From: an uncultured Planctomycetaceae bacterium
Lineage (GTDB): Bacteria > Planctomycetota > Planctomycetia > Pirellulales > JACPPG01
Direction: 5' to 3'
DNA: 8,751 bases
Assembly: GCA_945957305.1 (NCBI GenBank)
Contig: CAMFLN010000084.1
Coordinates: 1 to 8,751 of the forward strand
Shown here one piece after another: positions 1-6,500 of this stretch. Positions within the stretch are counted from its first letter, which is position 1, and every line of letters begins with the position of its first letter. The notes beneath the pieces are model-generated. The model saw only the letters and a program-made list of their open reading frames with translations. It searched no databases and had not been told where the DNA came from. The translations under genes were made by a program, and so were the position numbers.

Positions 1-846
1 GTAGGCAACGGTTGCCGCGATAACGTTGTTGCTGGCGTCACGCAGATAGACTGTGTTCGCACTGACCGTCGCGGGGTTCAAGGCTTCGCTAAAGACAATC
101 GCGACTGTCGCACCGATCCCGACGTTGGACGCACCACTGGCCGGCGTGATGCTGGTGACCGTCGGAGCGATGAGATCCGCAAGCGTGGTGAACGTCGACG
201 TCGCGTTCGCGGCCAACGCATTGCCGGCCACATCTTTCACGCCTGACGAGCCGCCGACCACGGTGATCGTGTAGCTCGTCGAATTCGCGAGTGTGCCGGT
301 CGGCGTCAAGGTGACCGTATTGTTCGCGGCGTTGTACGACACATTGGCGGCAATCACGTTGTTGCTGCCGTCTCTCAGCACAATCGTCGACGAGCTAACA
401 CTGGCCGCGCTCAGGGCTTCGCTGAAAGCGATTTGAATGCTCGGGCTCAGTGCGACGTTCGTGCTGCCAGAGGCCGGGTTGAACGAAGTCACCGTCGGCG
501 GAGTCGAATCAGGCGTGACCGTCGCGAACGTCGAGGTCATCGTCGTCGGCAACACATTGCCGGCCGCGTCCGCCACGCCGCCAGCACCCCCCGTCACGAC
601 GACCGTGTAGCTCTTACCCGCGGCCAGAGCGCTCGTCGGCGTCAAGGTCACGGCCTTGGTCGTGGCGTTGTAGCTCAAGCTGGCGGCCACAACGGCATTG
701 TTCGCGTCTCGCAACGAAACGCTGGCGGCCGTGACTGTCGCGGCGTTGAGCGCTTCGCTGAAGGTGACCGTGATGCTCGCGCCGGTACCGATGTTCGCGG
801 TGCCGTTGCTCGGAGTGATGCTGAGGACAGACGGCGGAATCGTATC
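1..846 (-). repeat. Tandem Big_5-type Ig-like domains 5-7, the last cut by the window edge
   Basis: These domains begin at residues D1608 (DTIPPSV), D1720 (DSTPPTV) and D1831 (DLIAPTV). The first two are complete at about 110 residues; the third is cut after 59 residues. FSEALNAATV, FSEALSAASV and FSEALNPATV are shared. They are more alike to each other than to domains 1-4, for example in LRDxxNxVxAA, which points to recent local duplication. More copies may follow outside the window. Confidence 0.82.
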
Positions 847-3800
847 CGGCGGAGTCGTCGAGAACACGACGTCGACCCAGTAGTTACTCGACTGGTAGGT
901 CGACGAGGGGAAAGCCGTCACACCGTAAACGTACACGCCGCCGTTGGCCGCGGCTTGCAGTGATCCGCTTGTAAAGGCCGAGCCAAGGTTCGATCGGGTC
1001 ACCGAGTAGTGGCCGACATTCGTGTGATAGCTGGCGACATAGGTCGTGCCTGCCGTGACCTGGACGGGGGTCGCGAACAACACTTGCTGCCAGCCGCTAG
1101 CCGATTCGTTGACGAACGTCGCCGTGCCCAGCAACTTGCCGCTGCTCGACCACAGGTTGCCGACATGCGTGCCGGTGTTTCCCGAGGCCTTGTAGAAGCG
1201 GATGCCGGTAATGTAGCCGGTCGTGTTGGCGGTAAACTTCAGGCCCAATTCCACGCTGTTGGTATCGCCCGAGTCGACGGTCGCTGGCGTGTTCGAGTTG
1301 GACCAGATCGACGTGGCGACGGGATTGGAATTTCCGCCGGTGTTTTGCAAGGCCACGACCGTAGTGAACGTCGACGAGACGTTGCCAGCGAGAACATTGC
1401 CCGCCAGATCGGCCACGCCGCGAATCAATACGGTGTAGGTGGCGCCATTGGCCAAAGGATTGGTCGGCGTGAACGTGGCGGTATTATTCGCCGCGTTGTA
1501 GGTGACCGTGCCCGGGATGGCGACGTTCGAGCCGGTCAAGAGCACGATGTTCGTGGCATTGACCGTGGCGGCATTTACAGCTTCGCTAAACGTGATCGTC
1601 ACCGCCGCGGTCGTGGAGACATTGGCCGCATTGCTGCTCGGGCTGACCGACGAGACCGTCGGCGGCGTAGTGTCCGGCGCGACAGTCGTGAAGGTCGAGG
1701 TGAAATTCGCGGCAATCGTGTTGCCGGCCAGGTCTTGGACCCCCACGGCGCCGCCGTTCAGATAAATTGTATAGCTGGTCGAGTTGAGCAGCGGATCAGT
1801 CGGCGTGATCGTCGCCGTACGCGTCGCCGCGTCATAGGTTACGGTTTCGGTGACGCGATTGACGCCGTTCTTCAACAGAATCAAGTTGCTGGTATTGATC
1901 GTCGCGGCATTCATCGCCTCACTGAACGTCACCTTGATCGTGCCGTTGATCGCGACGTTGGCGGTGCCATTGGTGGGATTGGTGCTTTGCACCGTCGGCG
2001 GCGTGATGTCAGGCCCCGGAGCCGCGATCGTGGTAAAGGCCGAGCCCACCGATTGGGACACATAGTTGCCCGCTGCGTCCTTGGCGCCATTGATGCCGCC
2101 CACGACCAGGATCGTGTACTGCATCGAGTTGGCGAGTGCCGCTGTAGGCGTAATGGTGACCGTGTGGCTGACCGTGTCGTAGGTCAGCGAAGTCGGCACC
2201 GCGAGGTTGTTGCCATCAAGCAGCTTGACGGTCGCCGGCGAAATCGTGGCGGGGTCCATCGCCTCGCTGAAAGTGACGGTCTCGATGGCACTCGTCGAAA
2301 CGTCGCTTGTCGACGCTGCCGGCGTGTAGCCAGTGACTGTCGGGGCCACATTGTCAGCAGGCGGCGCCGTGTGCAGCACGACGTCGACCCAGTAATTGCT
2401 GGACTGTGAAGTGGCGGTGGGGAAGCCGCCAGCGCCGTATAAGTAGACGCCGCCGTTGGCAGGCACTTGCAGCAAACCGCTGGTGAATGCCGAGGTAAAC
2501 GCTGATTTGGTGACCGAGTAATGCCCTGCGGTCGTGTGGTAGCTGGCGACGTAAGTGGTGCCGGCGGTAATGGCAATCGGCGTCGTGAAGTTCAGTTGTT
2601 GCCAGCCGCTGGCCGTTTCGTTCGAGAATGTCCCGGTGGCCAACAATTGCCCGGTGCTGGACCACAAGCTGCCGGTGTGAACGCCGGTATTGGCGGCGCT
2701 CTTGTAGAAGCGAATGCCCGAGATCGTGCCGCTGGCCGTGGCGACGAACTTCATACCCAGTTCGATTCCTTGGGCATCGCCACTGTCGACCGTCGCCGGC
2801 ACGGTCGTCGAGGGCCAGATCGTCGAGACGACCGACGCCGGCTGGGCCGGCGTGATGAACGAACGGGCCGTGTCGGTGGCGACCGAGTTGTTCGCCAGGT
2901 CTGTGACACCGCCGGTGCCCCCCTTGACTTGCACCGTGTAGAGCGACGAGGTCGACAGCGGAGCGTTGGGGGTCAGCGTAATCGTGTAATTGATCGGATC
3001 GTAGGTCAGCGTCGTGGTGACCACGGTCGTCTTCGCCCCCAAAGCCAGCGGGCATCCGCTGCACCAACCGCTGGGCGTGCCGCAGCAGCCGGACGGCAGA
3101 GACGTGGTGTTGGTGTTGATCAAGGTCACGGTGCTGGACGTAATCGAGTTGGCGTTCAGCGGCTCGTTGAACTTGATCACGATCGACGAATCGGTTGTCA
3201 GAATGGCGCTCGCGCCACCGACGACGTCAATCGAAGAAACCACCGGCGGCGTCGTATCGAGTGTCATCTGCGTGTTCAACACCACGTCGACCCAGTAGTT
3301 GGTCGATTGATACGACTGCGTCGGGAAGACATTCTTGCCGTAGGCGAATACGCCATTTGCGCCGGCAGGCCCTACGGACACAGCGTGCAGCGGACCATTG
3401 TCAGCGCCGACCGGCGAAAAGTAATTGCGGTCAGCCGAGTAGTGACCGTTGGGGGCGTAGTAGGTCGCGGTATAAATCTCGCCGGCATGAACCTGTACCG
3501 GCGTGGCAAAAGTCACCTTCTGCCAACCGCTGGCGGTTTCGTTGACAAACGTCGCCGTGGCCACCAGGTTCCCTTGTGCATCCCACAGCGAAGCGATGTG
3601 CGTGCCGGTATTGCTGGCCGACTTGTAGAAGTTGATGCCCGTGACGAACGCGTCAACGTCCGAGCGGAACTGCATGCCGACCGTCACCGCCTGGCCGTCG
3701 CCGCTATCGGTCGTGCCCGGCGTGGTCGTGGCGTTCCACAACGAGTAAACGCCGGGGTTGAGATTCGGGTTGACGGTCACCTTGCTGGTGGCATTTTCCA

Positions 3801-5667
3801 AGTTGCCGCTGTCATCGACCGCGCGGCACATGATCGTCAACTGGCCCGTGGTCTTGGGAGTGAACGTGTACGACCAGCTGCTGCGTCCCGTGGCCGGATG
3901 CCAGGTGGAACCACCGTCGACCGAGACCTCGACGCCCGCCACGACGCCGCCGCCTCCGTCCGTGGCCGTCCCCTTGATCGTGACCGGTACGCCAGGAGTG
4001 AGCACGGCATTATTGACCAGCGAAGTAATGACCGAGGTCGGGGCCGTGTGATCGGTCGACATCGTGGCGGCCACCAGCCCGCTCATCAATTTGCCCGGCT
4101 GCACGCCCATGTCGGCAAAGAGGTTGACCGTGGCTTGCTGCATCGCCTTGTCGGTCGATGTCGCCGGGCCGTCGTGCGCACTGCTCAATCCCCACGAGTA
4201 TTGAATCGTGCCGGCGCCAAAGACCAGCGCGCCGCTGGGAAGGCGATACATCGTCAGGCTGTGCGTCGCGGTGCCGGGGGCGTAGAGCGTGCCGTAATCT
4301 TGAATCAAGGCCGAGACATTCAGCGTCGTCGATGACATGCCGAACAACCCGGCCGGGCGATAGCCGTTGTCCACATCGGCGTCCCATTCGTAGCCGAGCA
4401 CGTAATCGCCCAGGGTCGCGGTTTGGTTACCGGTGAGCTTGGCGACGCTGGTGTTGCGCCAGAAGCGCAAGGATGCGTCCGCGGCCCCAACGCTGATGCT
4501 GTTGCCGATGGTGCCGTCGCCATTGACGACGAACAGCGTGCCAGTGACGGCGTTTTCGGGCTGGCCGCCATCAGTGGAATACGCGAAACGCGGATCTCGC
4601 CAGGTGCCGGTCCAGACGCTGGGATTAGCGGTATCTGTGATCGCGTTTTGGAAAGTTTCCTTGTAGCAGACCAGCGTTGTGTACGGGGTGTTCGACCCGT
4701 CGATGCTGGGAGCGTAATACGTCTTCCAGAACATTTCGTTGCCGCTGAAGAACGCCAGGTTGACGCCTGAGTTCCCCGCGGCGACCACCGCGTTGCGCTC
4801 GCCAGCCGACCAGTATTCGTCGTGGCCGACGGACATGAAAATCTGGTGATTCAGCAACAGTCCGGGATTGCGATCGAGATCCATCGACGCGACATACGTG
4901 ACGTCGTACCCGTTCTGTTCGAGGTACTCGGTCATGGCGAACTCGGCGCCGAAGTAGAAGTTCGCCGCAATACGGTCGCGCGTCGTAAACGGACGGTTGT
5001 AGCTCACCTGGTAAGAGCGACCGTCCGGGCCTAAGTCGGCGCCGTACAAGCTGCTGCCGCCGTAGTCGTTGTAGGCTTGCCAGGTGGAGTCGGCCGTCTT
5101 GAAGACGATGTCCGAATGGCTTTCGTCGGCGCGGACGACGAAGATGATGTGGCTTTCGCCGAAGACGCCGTCGTCGCGCACCAGCTTTGCGATGTAGACG
5201 CCGGAAACCGCGTCAGAGGGAATCGCCCACGAAGCTGTCACGCTCCAATTTCCGCAATCGACCAACCCGGTGTTGAGATTGGTTTTCGGCGCCGGTTGAT
5301 TGACAGCATTGCTGCTTGAGGGATAGACGGTCGTGATATAGCGCGCCCCGTCACCGCCGTAGTAGCCCATCCGGTAGATGTCGAGGTGGTAGTTCGCCGT
5401 GTCGGTATCAACCTTGAACTGTTCGGTCTGACCGTGGTTGATACTGAACTGCGCGGCAAAGCCCTGGATGTTGGCCGAGCCCGAGCCGTCCACATCCCAC
5501 ACACTCTGCGGTGTTCCGGGCAGTGCGTTCTCGGCAATGATCGAAGCCGCCGAGAAGACCAGGCGGTCTTCTAGCAACTCGAGCACGAGATGCTTGCGGG
5601 GGATCCAAGTACGGCGCGTGGAAGAAGCGGACCGTCGGGCCTTGCGGGCCTTGAATCTACGAAGCAT
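1..5667 (-). CDS. Giant surface protein: DMFase-like domain plus DUF4082 and Ig-like repeats (3' end outside window)
   Basis: The minus strand is open from an ATG at 5667 to the window edge, giving 1889 codons and no stop. Domains by residue: basic N-terminus with LEDR motif (1-40); N,N-dimethylformamidase beta-subunit-like domain (about 50-525); an Ig-like domain with the VSVDGGSTW signature (about 539-633); DUF4082 copies near 640-798, 945-1100 and 1449-1604; Big_5/SbsA-type Ig domains starting at D804, D1105, D1220, D1332, D1608, D1720 and D1831. Each Ig domain opens with D-x-x-(P/A)-P and most carry TFSEA. The combination of DMFase-like, Ig and DUF4082 domains is known from large bacterial secreted proteins. 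An extracellular or cell-surface location is inferred; the substrate is unknown. No Shine-Dalgarno is visible before the ATG; a GTG lies 12 codons upstream in frame, but the LEDR N-terminus fits the ATG. The reading frame is intact. Its C-terminal anchor or sorting signal is not in the window. Confidence 0.92.
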   Translation of the reverse strand, partial: MLRRFKARKARRSASSTRRTWIPRKHLVLELLEDRLVFSAASIIAENALPGTPQSVWDVDGSGSANIQGFAAQFSINHGQTEQFKVDTDTANYHLDIYRMGYYGGDGARYITTVYPSSSNAVNQPAPKTNLNTGLVDCGNWSVTASWAIPSDAVSGVYIAKLVRDDGVFGESHIIFVVRADESHSDIVFKTADSTWQAYNDYGGSSLYGADLGPDGRSYQVSYNRPFTTRDRIAANFYFGAEFAMTEYLEQNGYDVTYVASMDLDRNPGLLLNHQIFMSVGHDEYWSAGERNAVVAAGNSGVNLAFFSGNEMFWKTYYAPSIDGSNTPYTTLVCYKETFQNAITDTANPSVWTGTWRDPRFAYSTDGGQPENAVTGTLFVVNGDGTIGNSISVGAADASLRFWRNTSVAKLTGNQTATLGDYVLGYEWDADVDNGYRPAGLFGMSSTTLNVSALIQDYGTLYAPGTATHSLTMYRLPSGALVFGAGTIQYSWGLSSAHDGPATSTDKAMQQATVNLFADMGVQPGKLMSGLVAATMSTDHTAPTSVITSLVNNAVLTPGVPVTIKGTATDGGGGVVAGVEVSVDGGSTWHPATGRSSWSYTFTPKTTGQLTIMCRAVDDSGNLENATSKVTVNPNLNPGVYSLWNATTTPGTTDSGDGQAVTVGMQFRSDVDAFVTGINFYKSASNTGTHIASLWDAQGNLVATATFVNETASGWQKVTFATPVQVHAGEIYTATYYAPNGHYSADRNYFSPVGADNGPLHAVSVGPAGANGVFAYGKNVFPTQSYQSTNYWVDVVLNTQMTLDTTPPVVSSIDVVGGASAILTTDSSIVIKFNEPLNANSITSSTVTLINTNTTSLPSGCCGTPSGWCSGCPLALGAKTTVVTTTLTYDPINYTITLTPNAPLSTSSLYTVQVKGGTGGVTDLANNSVATDTARSFITPAQPASVVSTIWPSTTVPATVDSGDAQGIELGMKFVATASGTISGIRFYKSAANTGVHTGSLWSSTGQLLATGTFSNETASGWQQLNFTTPIAITAGTTYVASYHTTAGHYSVTKSAFTSAFTSGLLQVPANGGVYLYGAGGFPTATSQSSNYWVDVVLHTAPPADNVAPTVTGYTPAASTSDVSTSAIETVTFSEAMDPATISPATVKLLDGNNLAVPTSLTYDTVSHTVTITPTAALANSMQYTILVVGGINGAKDAAGNYVSQSVGSAFTTIAAPGPDITPPTVQSTNPTNGTANVAINGTIKVTFSEAMNAATINTSNLILLKNGVNRVTETVTYDAATRTATITPTDPLLNSTSYTIYLNGGAVGVQDLAGNTIAANFTSTFTTVAPDTTPPTVSSVSPSSNAANVSTTAAVTITFSEAVNAATVNATNIVLLTGSNVAIPGTVTYNAANNTATFTPTNPLANGATYTVLIRGVADLAGNVLAGNVSSTFTTVVALQNTGGNSNPVATSIWSNSNTPATVDSGDTNSVELGLKFTANTTGYITGIRFYKASGNTGTHVGNLWSSSGKLLGTATFVNESASGWQQVLFATPVQVTAGTTYVASYHTNVGHYSVTRSNLGSAFTSGSLQAAANGGVYVYGVTAFPSSTYQSSNYWVDVVFSTTPPDTIPPSVLSITPSNGTANIGTGASITVTFSEALNAATVTAASVSLRDANNAVVAASLSYNATTKAVTLTPTSALAAGKSYTVVVTGGAGGVADAAGNVLPTTMTSTFATVTPDSTPPTVTSFNPASGSTNVALSPSIQIAFSEALSAASVSSSTIVLRDGSNNVIAANVSYNAANNTVTLTPTGTLANSTSYTITVVGGSSGVKDVAGNALAANATSTFTTLADLIAPTVTSITPASGASNVGIGATVAIVFSEALNPATVSANTVYLRDASNNVIAATVAY
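856..1323 (-). repeat. DUF4082 domain, copy 3
   Basis: Residues about 1449-1604, from ATSIWSNSNTPATVDSGD through IRFYKASGNTGTH, FVNESASGWQQ and GHYSVTRS to NYWVDVV (1595-1601). The Trp (1455) to Asn (1595) spacing of 140 residues equals copy 2. It sits between Ig domains 4 and 5. Confidence 0.85.
1348..2355 (-). repeat. Three tandem Big_5-type Ig-like domains (2-4)
   Basis: These domains begin at residues D1105 (DNVAPTV), D1220 (DITPPTV) and D1332 (DTTPPTV). Each has a TFSEA strand about 25-30 residues in (FSEAMDPATI, FSEAMNAATI, FSEAVNAATV), a LTY/VTY strand, an ITPT/FTPT strand, an AAGN or LAGN turn and a final FTT strand. This matches the SbsA-like bacterial Ig fold, which usually serves as a spacer or stalk in surface proteins. 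Domain boundaries are read by eye. Confidence 0.82.
2368..2835 (-). repeat. DUF4082 domain, copy 2
   Basis: Residues about 945-1100, from STIWPSTTVPATVDSGD through IRFYKSAANTGVH, FSNETASGWQQ and GHYSVTKS to NYWVDVV (1091-1097). It is closer to copy 3 than to copy 1: Trp-to-Asn spacing is 140 residues in both, and both share PATVDSGD and TTYVASYHT. The DNA at 2377-2394 is identical to 865-882 in copy 3 over 18 bases, which suggests duplication rather than independent recruitment. Confidence 0.85.
2851..3258 (-). repeat. Big_5-type Ig-like domain 1 with a Cys-rich insertion
   Basis: Residues 804-939, opening with DTTPPVVSS and closing with ARSFIT. At about 136 residues it is some 25 longer than the sibling Ig domains (roughly 107-112). 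The extra length is a loop between TVTLINTN and LTYDP. The loop carries CCGTPSGWCSGC, with cysteines at 861, 862, 869 and 872, encoded near 3052-3087. The other Ig domains have no cysteine here. Confidence 0.8.
3274..3750 (-). repeat. DUF4082 domain, copy 1
   Basis: Residues about 640-798. It opens with YSLWNATTTPG, has the core segments INFYKSASNTGTH, FVNETASGWQ and GHYSADR, and ends with NYWVDVV (790-796). The distance from the first Trp (644) to the terminal Asn (790) is 146 residues, against 140 in copies 2 and 3. The extra six residues lie in the stretch after GHYS. DUF4082 is a beta-rich domain of unknown function found repeated in secreted bacterial proteins; a binding role is plausible but not shown. 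Confidence 0.85.
4093..5520 (-). other. N,N-dimethylformamidase beta-subunit-like domain
   Basis: Residues about 50-525 of the giant protein match my recollection of the DMFase large-subunit C-terminal-like family. Hallmarks are YRMGYYGG (98-105), WQAYNDYGG (196-204), GHDEYW (281-286), AFFSGNEMFWK and a late ATVNLFADMGV segment ending near 522. In the characterised Paracoccus DMFase the active site is a mononuclear iron held by two tyrosines and a carboxylate. Tyr199 or Tyr202 and Glu284 lie in the conserved segments and are candidate equivalents, but I have not aligned them. The family is broad, and most members fused to Ig or DUF4082 domains have no known substrate, so amidase activity should not be assumed. 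Confidence 0.8.
5548..5667 (-). other. LEDR-type planctomycete N-terminal export motif
   Basis: The first 26 residues are strongly basic (Arg/Lys/His at 3, 4, 6, 8, 9, 11, 12, 18, 19, 24, 25, 26). They are followed by LELLEDRLVFSA at 29-40. This resembles the LEPR-x-LL / LExLEDRxLLS motif found near the start of many very large secreted planctomycete proteins. The classical long hydrophobic core of a Sec signal is absent; only LVFSAASII (36-44) is mildly hydrophobic. The motif supports both the planctomycete assignment and the chosen start. How the motif works in export is not settled, so a role in targeting or envelope anchoring is inferred. Confidence 0.7.
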
Positions 5668-5747
5668 GGGAGGTCTACGCAGGTGTGACGAAAGGGGAAA
5701 CACATCCCTTACGGTTGCCTGACGAGGAGAGCGACCTGGGTGGTCAC

Positions 5748-5795
5748 CAGCGTTGAGGTGAGAAGATGGGACCGTGTGGCGGTTCCCCAACGCTG
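5748..5795. repeat. Inverted repeat in the 5' leader of the giant gene
   Basis: CAGCGTTG at 5748-5755 is the exact reverse complement of CAACGCTG at 5788-5795, with a 32-base loop. It lies 81-128 bases upstream of the minus-strand ATG. It could form a leader-RNA stem or be a regulator site, but an 8-base arm with a long loop can arise by chance. Confidence 0.3.
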
Positions 5796-6020
5796 TCCTC
5801 GGCGGTTGTCCCAACCTTGAAGGCAGGACTTTATGTTAATCTGAAAAGCCTGCGAAGACTAGATGGATTGACAGCGAGTTTTTCGTAAACACAGGATCGG
5901 TAAGATTGGCAGCTTCGCTGCAAACCGACGGCGCAATCCCTACAAACAAGCGGCTGTTGCGAAATGGCAACATAGGTCGCCCAATTTCCGCACGTCGATT
6001 TCGCGCATCAAACGCGCAGT

Positions 6021-6056
6021 GAGCTAGCGCTCGACGGCTTTTTTTGCGCAGCCGTT
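6021..6056. repeat. Two adjacent short hairpins
   Basis: The first is GAGC-TAGC-GCTC at 6021-6032, with a 4-base arm and 4-base loop. The second is ACGGCT at 6034-6039 pairing with AGCCGT at 6050-6055 around a 10-base loop that holds a T-run; G33-T56 would add a wobble pair. The T-run sits inside the loop rather than after a stem, so this is not a standard intrinsic terminator. Function unknown. Confidence 0.25.
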
Positions 6057-6147
6057 CAGCGGGACTTGGACGCCGATGGCAACGCGCGTCACACGCGTAT
6101 CTCATCTCTCCTGGGAATCCGCGCGGTGCAGATCGCTCGCTGTCATG

Positions 6148-6167
6148 ACTAGCAATCACTAGCAATC
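6148..6167. repeat. 10-base perfect tandem duplication
   Basis: ACTAGCAATC occurs twice back to back at 6148-6157 and 6158-6167. It lies in the non-coding spacer about 335 bases before the plus-strand ATG. This is probably a replication-slippage product; a paired protein-binding site on one helical turn is an alternative. Confidence 0.5.
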
Positions 6168-6500
6168 ATCAGTCGCCTGCTTGCAGGGCGCCTCACGCTG
6201 ATATCCGCGCCGCGAGCTCCACTGAAAAGCGCGAGTTAAAGACACCGCGACTTTGTTTGTGAACTTGGCGTGTCTGTGCCGGCTCAGCAAACCTGCACAA
6301 AGTCTCCGGCGATTAACGACAATTTGTCACTGATAGAGTTGCGCGACTTTGCCGTTTAGGTACCTGCCGCTAGCACCGATTGCTGCAGGATTGCCGGAAG
6401 AGACCTCATGGGCGCCATGGGTCGCGACGATTCCTAGTGAAGGGAATAACCGCGTGCGGCGACCGCTACGCGTGTCCACATTCACTGAAGCGCAGAATCT

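Larger units (their letters stand above)
5668..6500. other. Divergent intergenic region, no convincing gene
   Basis: This 833-base spacer separates the start codons of the two divergent genes and must contain both upstream control regions. The longest open frame inside it (minus strand, 5836-6165) encodes a Cys/Arg-rich peptide with no recognisable domain, no clear ribosome binding site and no periodic composition, and looks spurious. I see no tRNA, riboswitch or transposon end. Parts of it, such as 5820-5910 and 6140-6260, look richer in A and T than the flanking genes. Promoter elements could not be fixed by eye. Confidence 0.6.

Noticed and set aside
1009..2409. A 466-codon open frame on the plus strand, and a 604-codon one at 2521-4335
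   Set aside because: Both are Arg/Gly/Asp-rich translations antisense to the DUF4082 and Ig-like array, with internal repetition that merely mirrors that array. No domain is recognisable.
2354..3067. Minus-strand 237-codon frame overlapping the giant gene
   Set aside because: It is out of frame with the continuous domain-bearing frame that covers the same bases.
5833..5838. Possible minus-strand -10 element TAACAT upstream of the giant gene
   Set aside because: It matches the consensus at only four of six positions and has no good -35 box at 16-18 bases. Planctomycete promoters are too poorly defined to call it.
5868..5873. Perfect TTGACA -35 box on the plus strand
   Set aside because: No -10-like hexamer occurs at the right spacing and the next gene starts more than 600 bases away.
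6031..6056. T-run beside a stem, suggesting an intrinsic terminator
   Set aside because: The T-run lies in the loop of the hairpin, not after it, and no gene ends nearby on either strand.
5836..6165. Minus-strand 109-codon frame in the spacer
   Set aside because: No domain, no credible ribosome binding site and an irregular composition. It may be chance; I could not exclude it without homologues.
6328..6340. CTGATAGAGT resembling a tet operator half-site
   Set aside because: Only one half is present; the opposite half is not complementary, and there is no TetR or efflux gene in the window.
6246..6351. Direct repeat CGCGACTTTG at 6246-6255 and 6342-6351
   Set aside because: One pair of identical 10-mers in about 800 bases is close to chance expectation, and the flanks do not match.
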